Under the pieces are notes generated by a model. It searched no databases. It was not told the origin of the DNA and saw only the letters and a list, made by a program, of their open reading frames with translations. Position numbers and translations under genes: made by a program. From contig JAKIZM010000003.1 in the NCBI GenBank assembly GCA_022708025.1, positions 38,494 through 102,493 on the forward strand: a stretch of 64,000 nucleotides of DNA. Reading direction: 5' to 3'. Source of the DNA: Bacteroidota bacterium (GTDB lineage: Bacteria; Bacteroidota; Ignavibacteria; Ignavibacteriales; Ignavibacteriaceae). Below are positions 17,047-25,686 of this stretch, in pieces; the stretch's first letter is position 1; every line of letters starts with the position of its first letter.

Positions 17047-18402
17047 TTAGATTTTTATGTCTAATTCCTTCAATTTTCTATAAAGTGTGGATAAACCAAC
17101 CTTTAAAGCATCTGCAGTTTTTTCTTTATTATTTTCATTATTTTCAAGTGCACGCAGAATAAAATCTCTTTCAAATTTTCTAACTGATTCATCAAGTGAG
17201 CCGTTAAATGAGAAATCGTATTCATCAGCTTTTGGCTTAAAAGAAGCAGGCAGTTCCTGTATTGTTATCATATCGCCCTTACAAAAGATTACTGCTCTTT
17301 CAATAATATTTTCGAGTTCACGAACTTCACCTTTCCATTCGTGATTAAGAATTGCTCTCATTGCTTCATTATCAATTCCTTTAATGTTTTTGTTTAACTC
17401 TTTTCTATATTTATCAAGGAAGTGATCTGCTAATAAAGGAATATCTTCTTCACGCTCTTTTAATGATGGAAGGTGAATATCTACAACATTAATTCTGTAA
17501 TATAAATCCTCCCTGAATCTGCCGGCTTTAACTTCTTCTTCCAGATTACGATTAGTTGTGGTAATGAATCTTGCATTTACCGGCAATGAAATAGTTGTAC
17601 CAACAGGTGTGTATTCTTTTTCCTGAATTGCTCTGAGAAGTTTAACTTGTAATTGTGGCGGCATTTCACTTATTTCATCAAGAAATAAAGTACCGCCGTT
17701 AGCAGCTTTCATATAACCTTCTTTATCAGAAATAGCTCCTGTAAAAGCACCTTTTTTATGTCCGAATAATTCACTTTCAATAAGGTTTTCTGAGATAGCT
17801 CCGCAATTAACAGCAATAAATGGTTTATTTTTTCTGTGACTTTTATAATGAAGAGCACGCGCAACTAATTCTTTTCCTGTACCGCTGTTTCCGCTGATTA
17901 ATACAGTTGAATCTGTTTCCGCAACAGCTTCAATCATTTCATAAACTTTTTTGATGCTGGCACTTTTACCAACAATATTTTCGAAATCATATTTCCTGTG
18001 AATCTCTTCACGGAGGATCTTATTTTCGCTTAACAGATCTTTAACTTCAAAAAGCCGCTGCACTTTTATTAATAATTCATCAAATTCCACAGGTTTTAAA
18101 ATATAATCACTTGCGCCGTTTCTTAAAGCGCTGATAGCTGTATCCAAAGAACCAAAAGCTGTAATAATTATTACTGAAGTTTGAAAATTTATAGTTTTAA
18201 TTTTTTCAAGGAGTTCAGTTCCTTTCATTAAAGGCATTTCAATATCGGTTATAACTAAATCGAAGTGATTATCTAAAATTTTTTCATAAGCAGTTTTACC
18301 ATTTTCAGCTTTATCTACCAGATAACCTTCTTTTTCAAGAATGTAGAATAAAGAATCCCTGATTATTTCTTCGTCGTCAACAACTAAAATTTTATATGCC
18401 AT
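17047..18402 (-). CDS. NtrC-family sigma-54-dependent response regulator
   Basis: The 451-residue protein has three domains in order. The receiver covers 1-120, with acidic residues DD at 9-10, phospho-acceptor Asp53 and Lys103. The AAA+ domain covers about 140-380, with Walker A GNSGTGKE at 171-178, the sigma-54 contact loop GAFTGA at 218-223 and Walker B GGTLFLDEI. A Fis-type helix-turn-helix lies at about 415-450 (DALKVGLSTLYRKLKEL). It activates transcription by sigma-54 RNA polymerase after phosphorylation. It lies 12 bp downstream of the histidine kinase gene and is surely its partner. The cytochrome genes downstream on the same strand are the obvious candidate targets, though no perfect sigma-54 site was found at them. 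Confidence 0.93.
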   Translation of the reverse strand: MAYKILVVDDEEIIRDSLFYILEKEGYLVDKAENGKTAYEKILDNHFDLVITDIEMPLMKGTELLEKIKTINFQTSVIIITAFGSLDTAISALRNGASDYILKPVEFDELLIKVQRLFEVKDLLSENKILREEIHRKYDFENIVGKSASIKKVYEMIEAVAETDSTVLISGNSGTGKELVARALHYKSHRKNKPFIAVNCGAISENLIESELFGHKKGAFTGAISDKEGYMKAANGGTLFLDEISEMPPQLQVKLLRAIQEKEYTPVGTTISLPVNARFITTTNRNLEEEVKAGRFREDLYYRINVVDIHLPSLKEREEDIPLLADHFLDKYRKELNKNIKGIDNEAMRAILNHEWKGEVRELENIIERAVIFCKGDMITIQELPASFKPKADEYDFSFNGSLDESVRKFERDFILRALENNENNKEKTADALKVGLSTLYRKLKELDIKI

Positions 18403-18414
18403 TTTTATCCTAAA

Positions 18415-19839
18415 TTAATTAATAGGTAACTTTATTATAAATGATGTTCCTTCATTTAATTTACTTTTTATTTTTATATCTCCCTGAAAACTTTTTACAA
18501 TTCCATAACTTACCCATAAACCTAAACCGGTACCTTTTCCTTCAGTTTTGGAAGTAAAAAACGGTTCAAATACTTTATTTAATTTATCTTCTTTGATTCC
18601 GATCCCAGTATCGGAAAAGGTCAACGTAACTTCGTTGTCGGTGCTTTCAGATTTCACTGAGATCTTCTCAATCTTACTATTTCTTTTTTTCTCAATAATA
18701 GCATCAACAGAGTTTAACAGAATATTAACGAACACTTGTTGTATCTGGTCCGATATCAAAGGTAACAATGGTATGTTTGGACTTAAATTTGTTTCGAATA
18801 TTATGTTCTGAGCTTTAGTACCAACCTTGGTTATTTCAACAGCTTCTTTAATTACCAGATTTATATCAGTCAGTTCTAATTCATAATTCGATGGTCTGGA
18901 AAAATCAACAAGGTCTCGTATAATTTTAGATATTCTTGTAATCTGGCTTTTCACCAAATCTAACTTTTCATTTACAAAAGGATCGGTGGAAATTCTTTGT
19001 GCAACTTGTACCAAAGCTGAAATAGAAGCTAAAGGATTTCCAACTTCGTGTGCAATACCTGCAGCCAACGTTCCAATGCTTTCCATCTTTTGAGTGTGGA
19101 TTAACTGCCTTTCTAAAGTTCTTTTTTCAGTCAGATCGCGATGAATTCCAAAATATCCTGATACCTTTCCATCTTTATCCAGAATAGGGGAAACAAGCAA
19201 CTGAGTAAAAAACGGTTCACCATCTTTCTTAAGGTTTTCAACTTCACCGACCCAGACTTTACCACTGGAAACTGTATCCCACATTTTATCCCAAAACTTA
19301 GCAGAATTTTTTCCACTGGCTAATATGCTGGGATTTCTGCCAATCAATTCATCTTTAGAATATCCGCTTGCAGTTTCGAAAGCCTTATTAACATAAATCA
19401 TTTTACCGTTCAGATCAGTTATTTGTAAAGGATTAACAGTATTTTCTGCAACATTAAAAAACCTGATAAGGTCCATCTCTTTCTTTTTCTCTTCACTTAT
19501 ATCCCTTGCAGTTACAAGCGTCAGTCTTTCTTTGAATTCCTGACTTTTAAAAGGCACAAAAGAAAGTTTTACGTTGATGAAATTCTTTTTAAAAAACAGT
19601 CTGGTTTCAATCTCTTCAGGTTTTCCAAGGTTTAATGATTTATTAAACAGGTTTTGTGTTTCATTTCTATCACACAACTCAACATAATCAAAAAGGATGT
19701 CGGTCTTACCATTTAAGATTTCTAATTTTTCACTCGATGCTTTATTATAAAATCTGATATCTCCCTTATCGTTAATTAAAAAACACATATCAGGGAATCC
19801 ATCAAACAGAGAAAAATCTAATGTGATATTTTTATTCAT
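18415..19839 (-). CDS. Soluble PAS-domain sensor histidine kinase
   Basis: The 474-residue protein has two PAS domains (about 8-115 and 122-240), a dimerisation/phosphoacceptor helix with His264 in GIAHEVGNPLAS, and an HATPase domain with the G2 box GTGLGLWVSYGIV near the end. No membrane segment or signal peptide is present, so it must sense a cytoplasmic cue; with PAS folds this may be redox state, a ligand or a cofactor. It is the first gene of a minus-strand series with the NtrC-type regulator. A 123-bp intergenic region separates it from the divergent membrane protein gene and presumably holds both promoters. Confidence 0.92.
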   Translation of the reverse strand: MNKNITLDFSLFDGFPDMCFLINDKGDIRFYNKASSEKLEILNGKTDILFDYVELCDRNETQNLFNKSLNLGKPEEIETRLFFKKNFINVKLSFVPFKSQEFKERLTLVTARDISEEKKKEMDLIRFFNVAENTVNPLQITDLNGKMIYVNKAFETASGYSKDELIGRNPSILASGKNSAKFWDKMWDTVSSGKVWVGEVENLKKDGEPFFTQLLVSPILDKDGKVSGYFGIHRDLTEKRTLERQLIHTQKMESIGTLAAGIAHEVGNPLASISALVQVAQRISTDPFVNEKLDLVKSQITRISKIIRDLVDFSRPSNYELELTDINLVIKEAVEITKVGTKAQNIIFETNLSPNIPLLPLISDQIQQVFVNILLNSVDAIIEKKRNSKIEKISVKSESTDNEVTLTFSDTGIGIKEDKLNKVFEPFFTSKTEGKGTGLGLWVSYGIVKSFQGDIKIKSKLNEGTSFIIKLPIN

Positions 19840-19962
19840 TTAAGCTAAAAATTTCTTATAAAAACTATTGCGCTAAAATAAACAATCCGTACCGATTTAT
19901 TAAACCCAAAATAGTGCACTTTTTATACAAATTTGTAAATTTCTGACAATCAAAATAATATT

Positions 19963-20445
19963 ATGAAAGAACTTATTAACATATTAAAATATAAACTTGT
20001 TTGGGCTAATGTTATAGCCGCCGTAATCGTGTTATTAGTTTCATTTTATCGATATGAATTTTCTGCATTTGCTTATGTTTTAATTAGTAATTTGTTCGAT
20101 ATCTTTGGATATCATTTTGCTCTTATTAGAAGAACGACACAACTGCCTGAAAAAATTATTATTCGTTCTTATAGAATAAATCAGTTTTTATTTGATGTGC
20201 TGCTATTGCTGATTATCGGATTTGTTTTTGATTGGATTGCTGCTTTAGCAGGCTGGATAATGAAGAATTTCGGACTTCAGGATGTTTTATATTACTTTTT
20301 CCTGCAAATGAAACTGCCTGATAGGTGGACCTGGATGAAATGGACTCCATTGGGTTTTTTCAAAGGTGATTTATTGAAAAGTGAAGTTCTAATTCAATGT
20401 TTTATAGGCGTTTTGATTGCAGTTTTATTATTGATATTAAGATAA
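19963..20445 (+). CDS. Small integral membrane protein, unknown function
   Basis: I do not recognise this 160-residue protein. Helices are predicted at about 13-33, 90-112 and 142-159, with a possible extra segment at 36-50. A basic stretch (RRTTQLPEKIIIRSYR) lies between the first segments, and an amphipathic, tryptophan-rich part (DRWTWMKWTPLGFF) precedes the last helix. It is divergent from the histidine kinase gene and 19 bp before the amidase gene, with which it may be transcribed. The coding call rests on the clean frame, its alternating hydrophobic pattern and tight packing. Confidence 0.65.
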   Translation: MKELINILKYKLVWANVIAAVIVLLVSFYRYEFSAFAYVLISNLFDIFGYHFALIRRTTQLPEKIIIRSYRINQFLFDVLLLLIIGFVFDWIAALAGWIMKNFGLQDVLYYFFLQMKLPDRWTWMKWTPLGFFKGDLLKSEVLIQCFIGVLIAVLLLILR

Positions 20446-20464
20446 AGAGAAAGGAATTATTCTA

Positions 20465-21235
20465 ATGAATAAAAAATTAAAAGTTGGATTGGTGCAATAT
20501 TCTCCGGTTTGGGAAGATAAATCTGCTAATCAGAAAAAGATAAAAAGTTTGATTGAAAAAACGAGCAGTTTAAATCTGATGGTTTTTCCGGAAATGACTT
20601 TAACCGGTTTTACTATGAACTCAAATAAGTTTGCTGAAAAGACTGATAGTGAATCATATTCATTTTTTTCAGAGATAGCTAAAGAGAAAAATTGTTCAGT
20701 AATGTATGGAATAATTGAAAAAGGAAAGAATAAAAATTTTAATACTCTTGTTCATTTAAACAATCAGGGGAAAATAATTAATACATACAGAAAGATTCAT
20801 CCTTTTTCTTATTCAAAAGAAGACAAAAATTATGGTAAAGGAAAAGAAACTGTAATAAGCAAAGCTCAGGGGTTTAAGTTTGGTCTTTCAATCTGTTATG
20901 ATCTCCGATTTCCTGAGCTTTATAGATATTATGTCAAAGAGAAAGTTGATGCTATAATTGATATTGCTAATTGGCCCGATACAAGAATTGAGCATTGGCG
21001 GACATTATTAAAAGCCCGTGCTATTGAAAATCAGTGTTTTGTAATTGGTGTAAATCGAGTCGGTCCTGATCCTTTTGTAAAGTACAATGGTTTTAGTTCT
21101 GTCTTTGATCCGATGGGAAAAGAATTAGTTTCAGTTGAAAACTCTGAAGAAGTAATTATAACTGAGATTGATAAAGATTTAGTTTCTGAAACACGAAAGA
21201 AATTTCCGTTTTTAAATGATATAAGAATGATCTGA
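20465..21235 (+). CDS. Carbon-nitrogen hydrolase (nitrilase superfamily), omega-amidase-like
   Basis: The 256-residue protein has the nitrilase triad Glu43 (MVFPEMTLTGF), Lys110 (TYRKIHPF) and Cys144 (LSICYDLRFPELYR). Length and the RKIHPF and DLRFPE contexts fit the NIT2/YafV branch, cytoplasmic omega-amidases that hydrolyse alpha-ketoglutaramate and ketosuccinamate for repair of glutamine transamination products. GAAAGGA precedes the ATG. It is on the plus strand after the small membrane protein and 60 bp before the thioesterase gene. Other amidase substrates cannot be ruled out. Confidence 0.85.
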   Translation: MNKKLKVGLVQYSPVWEDKSANQKKIKSLIEKTSSLNLMVFPEMTLTGFTMNSNKFAEKTDSESYSFFSEIAKEKNCSVMYGIIEKGKNKNFNTLVHLNNQGKIINTYRKIHPFSYSKEDKNYGKGKETVISKAQGFKFGLSICYDLRFPELYRYYVKEKVDAIIDIANWPDTRIEHWRTLLKARAIENQCFVIGVNRVGPDPFVKYNGFSSVFDPMGKELVSVENSEEVIITEIDKDLVSETRKKFPFLNDIRMI

Positions 21236-21295
21236 TCCATTAAACAATTTAAAAACAAACTTATTAAATAATTTTAGAACGATTGGTTAATTAAA

Positions 21296-21694
21296 ATGTT
21301 TACAATAAAAAGAAAGATTAATTTTTTTGATTGTGATCCTGCAGGGATAATCTTTTATTCACGGATTTTTGAATTTTGTCATTCAGCTTATGAAGAAATG
21401 ATTTCAAGCTTTCAGATAAAAGAAAATTATTGGAAAAATTATGATTATGTCGTTCCGATTATTCATTCAGAAAGCGAATATGTAAAACCAATTAAATATG
21501 GCGATGAGATTACCATTAATGTTCAGGTTTCACAATTACGCGACTCGTCCTTTGAATTAACTTATACGATAAAAAAAGAAAAAGTTTTATGCAGCCATGC
21601 TAAAACTGTTCATGTTTTTGTAGATAAAAAGAGCTGGAAGAAAAAAGAAATGTATAAGGATTTGAAAGATGGATTAAAAAAACATGTTATTTAA
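21296..21694 (+). CDS. menI: Hotdog-fold acyl-CoA thioesterase, probable DHNA-CoA thioesterase
   Basis: The 132-residue protein has the 4HBT/YbgC signature NFFDCDPAGIIFYSRIFEF with the catalytic aspartate in DCDPAG (residues 12-17). Menaquinone synthesis needs a thioesterase to release 1,4-dihydroxy-2-naphthoate from its CoA ester. This gene abuts the men operon tail to tail, overlapping the end of menE by 8 bp. That location makes MenI the best guess. The gene is not in the men transcript, so a general acyl-CoA thioesterase remains possible. Confidence 0.72.
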   Translation: MFTIKRKINFFDCDPAGIIFYSRIFEFCHSAYEEMISSFQIKENYWKNYDYVVPIIHSESEYVKPIKYGDEITINVQVSQLRDSSFELTYTIKKEKVLCSHAKTVHVFVDKKSWKKKEMYKDLKDGLKKHVI

Positions 21695-23105
21695 AAATCT
21701 TTTTAATTTTTTCTCTCTCAAATTTTCCAAGACTCGTTTTTGGCAGTTCAGTTGTGAAGAAAAACTTTTTAGGAATTTTATATCCTGCAATCTTTAGTTT
21801 TAAAAAATCCTTAATCATTTTTTCATTTACAGATTCATCATCAGTAACAACTGCACACGCAACAATGTGTCCCCATATTTTATTTTGCTGAGGAAACACA
21901 CAAACTTCTTTTATTCCATTAATTTTTTGAATTACTCTTTCAACTTCAATCGGATTTACATTTTCGCCACCAGTAATTATCAAGTCATTTCTTCGTGCTT
22001 CAACAAACAGATAACCTTCATTATCAATAAATCCAATATCCCCTGATTTATAATATTTATCAATGAATTTATTATTTGTTTCATTGCTGTCATTAAGATA
22101 ATTCTTAAATAAACTGCTTGACTTAATAAGTATTTCAGATTCTTCTGATATTATTAACTCAACATTCGGAAAAGGTTTTCCTGAAGATAACGGTCTGGTT
22201 TTTATTTCCTTTGCGGAAATAGCAGTTATCATTGATCCTGTTTCAGATGATCCATAAACACGAAAAGGATTCCAACCTGATTTATCAGCTTGAATCATTA
22301 AATCATCATCAATAAATCCACCGCCGATAAGTGCAACTTTTAAAAATTTTCCGGGAGAGATACTTATATTAAGCAATCTTTCTAATTGTGTTGATACTAA
22401 TGATAAATGAGTTGGATTAAATAATGCGATCGAATCAATAATATCATTAGTCTGAATAGATTTCGGAATAATCAAAGTTGAACCAAAATATAATGAGCGG
22501 CAGATTATTTGAAATCCGCCTATATGATAAAAGGGAAGGGAAGCTAACCATCTGTCTTTTTCTTCTTGTCTTAAAAGAACATTTCCGTTTTTAATATTAT
22601 TTATTAAAGAAGAAAAAGTGTGAACGACTCCTCTTGGTTTGCCGCTTGAACCGGAAGTAAAGATAACAACAGCTTCGTTTTTTTCTTCAGGAATTTTAAG
22701 ATCAGTAATCAATCCCGGATTTATTTCAATATCATTTTTCTTAATTATCTCAGTATCAGATAAATTATCAAAACTAAAAAATGTTTTATCGGTTATTAAA
22801 AATTTTATTTGATGATCGTTTATAATTAATTCAACTTCTGAGTTAAGAAGTTTTGTATTAATCGGAACAGGCACTGCACCAATTAACCAAAGAGATATCA
22901 CACTTTTAATAAAAAGAATCTGATCATCTGATAAAATTGCAACATAATCGTTTTCTTTAATTTGTTTTGATACAAAAAATTCTGAAAAGTCTGCTGATGA
23001 TTTGAATAGGGAATAATATGATATTTCAAATTCAGAATTTTTAATAGCTATTAAATCTTTCCTATCAGAATATTTAAATAGGCTATTATTAAAAGAGTCT
23101 TTCAT
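21687..23105 (-). CDS. menE: o-Succinylbenzoate-CoA ligase
   Basis: This 472-residue AMP-forming ligase has the P-loop FTSGSSGKPRGV near 150, VYGSSETG near 285, the hinge aspartate region SGDIGFIDNEGY near 350 and the C-terminal lysine in KTSLGKFER. MenE activates o-succinylbenzoate with CoA in menaquinone synthesis. The identity as MenE, rather than another acyl-CoA ligase, follows from the tight men cluster. It begins 7 bp after menA and is the last gene of the run. Confidence 0.9.
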   Translation of the reverse strand: MKDSFNNSLFKYSDRKDLIAIKNSEFEISYYSLFKSSADFSEFFVSKQIKENDYVAILSDDQILFIKSVISLWLIGAVPVPINTKLLNSEVELIINDHQIKFLITDKTFFSFDNLSDTEIIKKNDIEINPGLITDLKIPEEKNEAVVIFTSGSSGKPRGVVHTFSSLINNIKNGNVLLRQEEKDRWLASLPFYHIGGFQIICRSLYFGSTLIIPKSIQTNDIIDSIALFNPTHLSLVSTQLERLLNISISPGKFLKVALIGGGFIDDDLMIQADKSGWNPFRVYGSSETGSMITAISAKEIKTRPLSSGKPFPNVELIISEESEILIKSSSLFKNYLNDSNETNNKFIDKYYKSGDIGFIDNEGYLFVEARRNDLIITGGENVNPIEVERVIQKINGIKEVCVFPQQNKIWGHIVACAVVTDDESVNEKMIKDFLKLKIAGYKIPKKFFFTTELPKTSLGKFEREKIKKIFK

Positions 23106-23112
23106 TTTAATT

Positions 23113-24021
23113 CTAATAGGAATTTCCCAGAATTATTCCGGTTGAAAAGAGAAGTCCAAAAAGAGCGGAGAACTTTGCAGTTAATTCAAGTGTCTTATTT
23201 AGTTGTGTGCCGTTTAATATATATAACATTTTTATAAGAGTAATTGCTAAAGGCAATGTTATATATGGTAAGAATACAAAAAATCCGAAATCATATTTAA
23301 AATGCAGAATGAATGGGATGAAAAAAGAGAGCAGCATAAAAAAGATATATTCAAGACGGGAAAATTTTTTCCCGAGTAAAACAGCTAAAGTATTTTTCCT
23401 TGCTTTTTTATCTTCTTCGATATCACGGTAATTATTTACAATTAAAATATTTGTAACCAGCGCACCAACAGGTAATGAAATAATGAATGCCAGCAGAGAA
23501 AATTCTTTCAAGTGTAAATAATATGTCCCAACAGTACCAATTATACCAAAAAATATGAACACAAAAATATCGCCAAGCCCATTATATGCAAGTGGAAATG
23601 GTCCCGCAGTATATGCTAATCCAAATATTATTGATAAGATTCCAATCCAAAGAATAATAAGATCAACAGAATAGACAAGATATAAACCCAAAAGAAAAGC
23701 TAAACCAAAAACAATAATAATTCCGATTTCCATTTCTTTAACTGATATTAATCCGGTTGCTAAAACTCTTTGCGGACCTTTTCTTTCCCTGGTATCTGAT
23801 CCTTTTAAGTGATCGTAAAGATCATTTGAAAAGTTGGTCCCTATCTGAATCAGCACAGCACAAATTAATGCAATTAAAGAATAAAGCGGATAAAATGTTC
23901 CTTTATAATATGCTAATGATGAGCCAACCATAACAGGAACTAAAGCAGCAGGTAATGTTCTTGGTCTGCTTGCTAATATCCAGCTTTGCATCTTTGAGAT
24001 ATCGGTTTTCTTTTCAGTCAT
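23113..24021 (-). CDS. menA: 1,4-Dihydroxy-2-naphthoate polyprenyltransferase
   Basis: This 302-residue UbiA-superfamily membrane protein has about eight to nine helices. The first Asp-rich motif is NFSNDLYDHLKGSD near residue 68; the second is NNYRDIEEDKKARK near 195. MenA prenylates DHNA at the inner membrane, giving demethylmenaquinone. Its start codon shares one base with the menB stop (TAATG), a sign of translational coupling. The methyltransferase MenG is not in the window. Confidence 0.92.
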   Translation of the reverse strand: MTEKKTDISKMQSWILASRPRTLPAALVPVMVGSSLAYYKGTFYPLYSLIALICAVLIQIGTNFSNDLYDHLKGSDTRERKGPQRVLATGLISVKEMEIGIIIVFGLAFLLGLYLVYSVDLIILWIGILSIIFGLAYTAGPFPLAYNGLGDIFVFIFFGIIGTVGTYYLHLKEFSLLAFIISLPVGALVTNILIVNNYRDIEEDKKARKNTLAVLLGKKFSRLEYIFFMLLSFFIPFILHFKYDFGFFVFLPYITLPLAITLIKMLYILNGTQLNKTLELTAKFSALFGLLFSTGIILGNSY

Positions 24022-24854
24022 TAAGGAAGCTTCGGATATTTTTTAAAATCTGGTTTTCTCTTTTCGTTGTAAGCTCTTTTACCTTCCTGAGCTTCTTCAC
24101 TCATATAATAAAGTAAGGTTGCATTGCCTGCAAGTTCCTGAATACCAGTTTGTCCATCAAGCTCTGCATTAAAAGCTGATTTAAGTAATCGGATTGCCAT
24201 TGGACTGTGTTGCAAGATTTCATTTGCCCAGTTTATACCTTCTTCTTCCAGTTTTTCAACAGGCACAACTTTATTAACCAATCCCATTTCTAAAGCTTCT
24301 TTTGCATTGTACTGTCTGCATAGATACCAGATCTCTCTTGCTTTCTTTTGTCCTACTAATCTTGCAAGATAACTTGAACCATAGCCGCCATCAAAGCTTC
24401 CTACTTTTGGTCCGGTTTGCCCGAATACAGCATTATCGGCGGCAATAGTTAAATCGCATACAACATGAAGAACATGACCGCCTCCGATTGCATAACCGGC
24501 GACAAGAGCTATAACAACTTTAGGAATACTTCTGATAAGTTTTTGAAGATCGAGAACATTTAATCTTGGAACTCCATCTTTACCAACATAACCCATATCA
24601 CCGCGAATGCTTTGATCACCGCCAGAGCAAAAAGCATACTTACCATCTTTTGCAGGACCGTAACCGGTTAATAATACTACACCGATTGATTGATCTTCTC
24701 TTGCATCAGAAAAAGCTTCATACATTTCAAAAACTGTTTCAGGCCGGAATGCATTTCTTTTTTCTGGTCGGTTGATTGTAATCTTTGCAATACCATCCAT
24801 CTTTTCGTAGATGATATCTTTATAATCTTTAACTTTTTTCCATTTAGATTTCAT
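24021..24854 (-). CDS. menB: 1,4-Dihydroxy-2-naphthoyl-CoA synthase
   Basis: This 277-residue crotonase-fold enzyme carries signature segments of Men[15 protein letters not shown] near 28-41, [11 protein letters not shown] for the oxyanion region, [21 protein letters not shown], and [20 protein letters not shown]. It closes the second ring by Dieckmann-type condensation of OSB-CoA. The N terminus ([14 protein letters not shown]) is typical. It lies 10 bp after menH and overlaps menA by one base. Confidence 0.95.
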   Translation of the reverse strand: MKSKWKKVKDYKDIIYEKMDGIAKITINRPEKRNAFRPETVFEMYEAFSDAREDQSIGVVLLTGYGPAKDGKYAFCSGGDQSIRGDMGYVGKDGVPRLNVLDLQKLIRSIPKVVIALVAGYAIGGGHVLHVVCDLTIAADNAVFGQTGPKVGSFDGGYGSSYLARLVGQKKAREIWYLCRQYNAKEALEMGLVNKVVPVEKLEEEGINWANEILQHSPMAIRLLKSAFNAELDGQTGIQELAGNATLLYYMSEEAQEGKRAYNEKRKPDFKKYPKLP

Positions 24855-24864
24855 AATTTCCTTT

Positions 24865-25686
24865 TTAAAACTGACCTAAATAATTGGTTACAATTTCAAT
24901 AAATCTTTTCGGTTCTTCAAGATGTGTGTTGTGACCTGAATTACGAACTATTTTATGTTTTGCTTTAAAAAATCTTTTTGCAATTCTTGCGTTAATACCT
25001 GTGTACTTACTATCAAGGTCTCCCGTTATTAATAATACTTTAACTGGTATTTTTTTTAATTGATCGTGAACCGGCGGCATTATTCCAGAACTAAATCCTC
25101 TTAATGAATTTGCATAACCCGTTTTATTAGCAGCAGCTTTTTTCTTTTTCATCATTTTTAATTTATCGTTCGAAAACCTTAATTGAGTATAAAATAATTC
25201 CTGATCGCTCCATAATTCTATAAATTCTTCAATTGAATGAGATTCTATATACTCAACAAGTTTCATATCTGACTCATATCTTTTGCTGCGTTCGTCGTCG
25301 TTTTTAATTCCTGCAGTTGAGCTTTCTAAAATTAAACCTCTGATGTCTTCAGGAAAAGTAACAGCGTAGTTTAGTGCTAAACGTCCGCCCATTGAATAAC
25401 CAAGTAAAAAAACCTTCTCTTTTGTAAGCTTATCTTTTATAAATTTTAGTTGCTGCACCAATGAATCGACTGAATAAAGTGAACTATTATTTGGAGCATC
25501 ACTTTTTCCGTGTCCAATGAGATCAATTGTAACATAATTATACTTATTTGGCATCTGCTCAATAACCGGCAGCCAATCTTCAGCACAACCTGTAAATCCG
25601 TGCAAAAGGATTAGAAATTTTTTGTTTTGATCAACCTCAGAAGGAATTTCAACATTAACCTTCAAACCATTTATATCAAACTTCAT
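24865..25686 (-). CDS. menH: 2-Succinyl-6-hydroxy-2,4-cyclohexadiene-1-carboxylate synthase (alpha/beta hydrolase)
   Basis: This 273-residue alpha/beta hydrolase has [12 protein letters not shown], the nucleophile Ser98 in [15 protein letters not shown] and the terminal histidine in [12 protein letters not shown]. MenH eliminates pyruvate from the MenD product. The [11 protein letters not shown] and GYSMGGR forms are usual in MenH, and the gene lies between menD and menB. Its start overlaps the end of menD by 11 bp. Confidence 0.9.
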   Translation of the reverse strand: MKFDINGLKVNVEIPSEVDQNKKFLILLHGFTGCAEDWLPVIEQMPNKYNYVTIDLIGHGKSDAPNNSSLYSVDSLVQQLKFIKDKLTKEKVFLLGYSMGGRLALNYAVTFPEDIRGLILESSTAGIKNDDERSKRYESDMKLVEYIESHSIEEFIELWSDQELFYTQLRFSNDKLKMMKKKKAAANKTGYANSLRGFSSGIMPPVHDQLKKIPVKVLLITGDLDSKYTGINARIAKRFFKAKHKIVRNSGHNTHLEEPKRFIEIVTNYLGQF

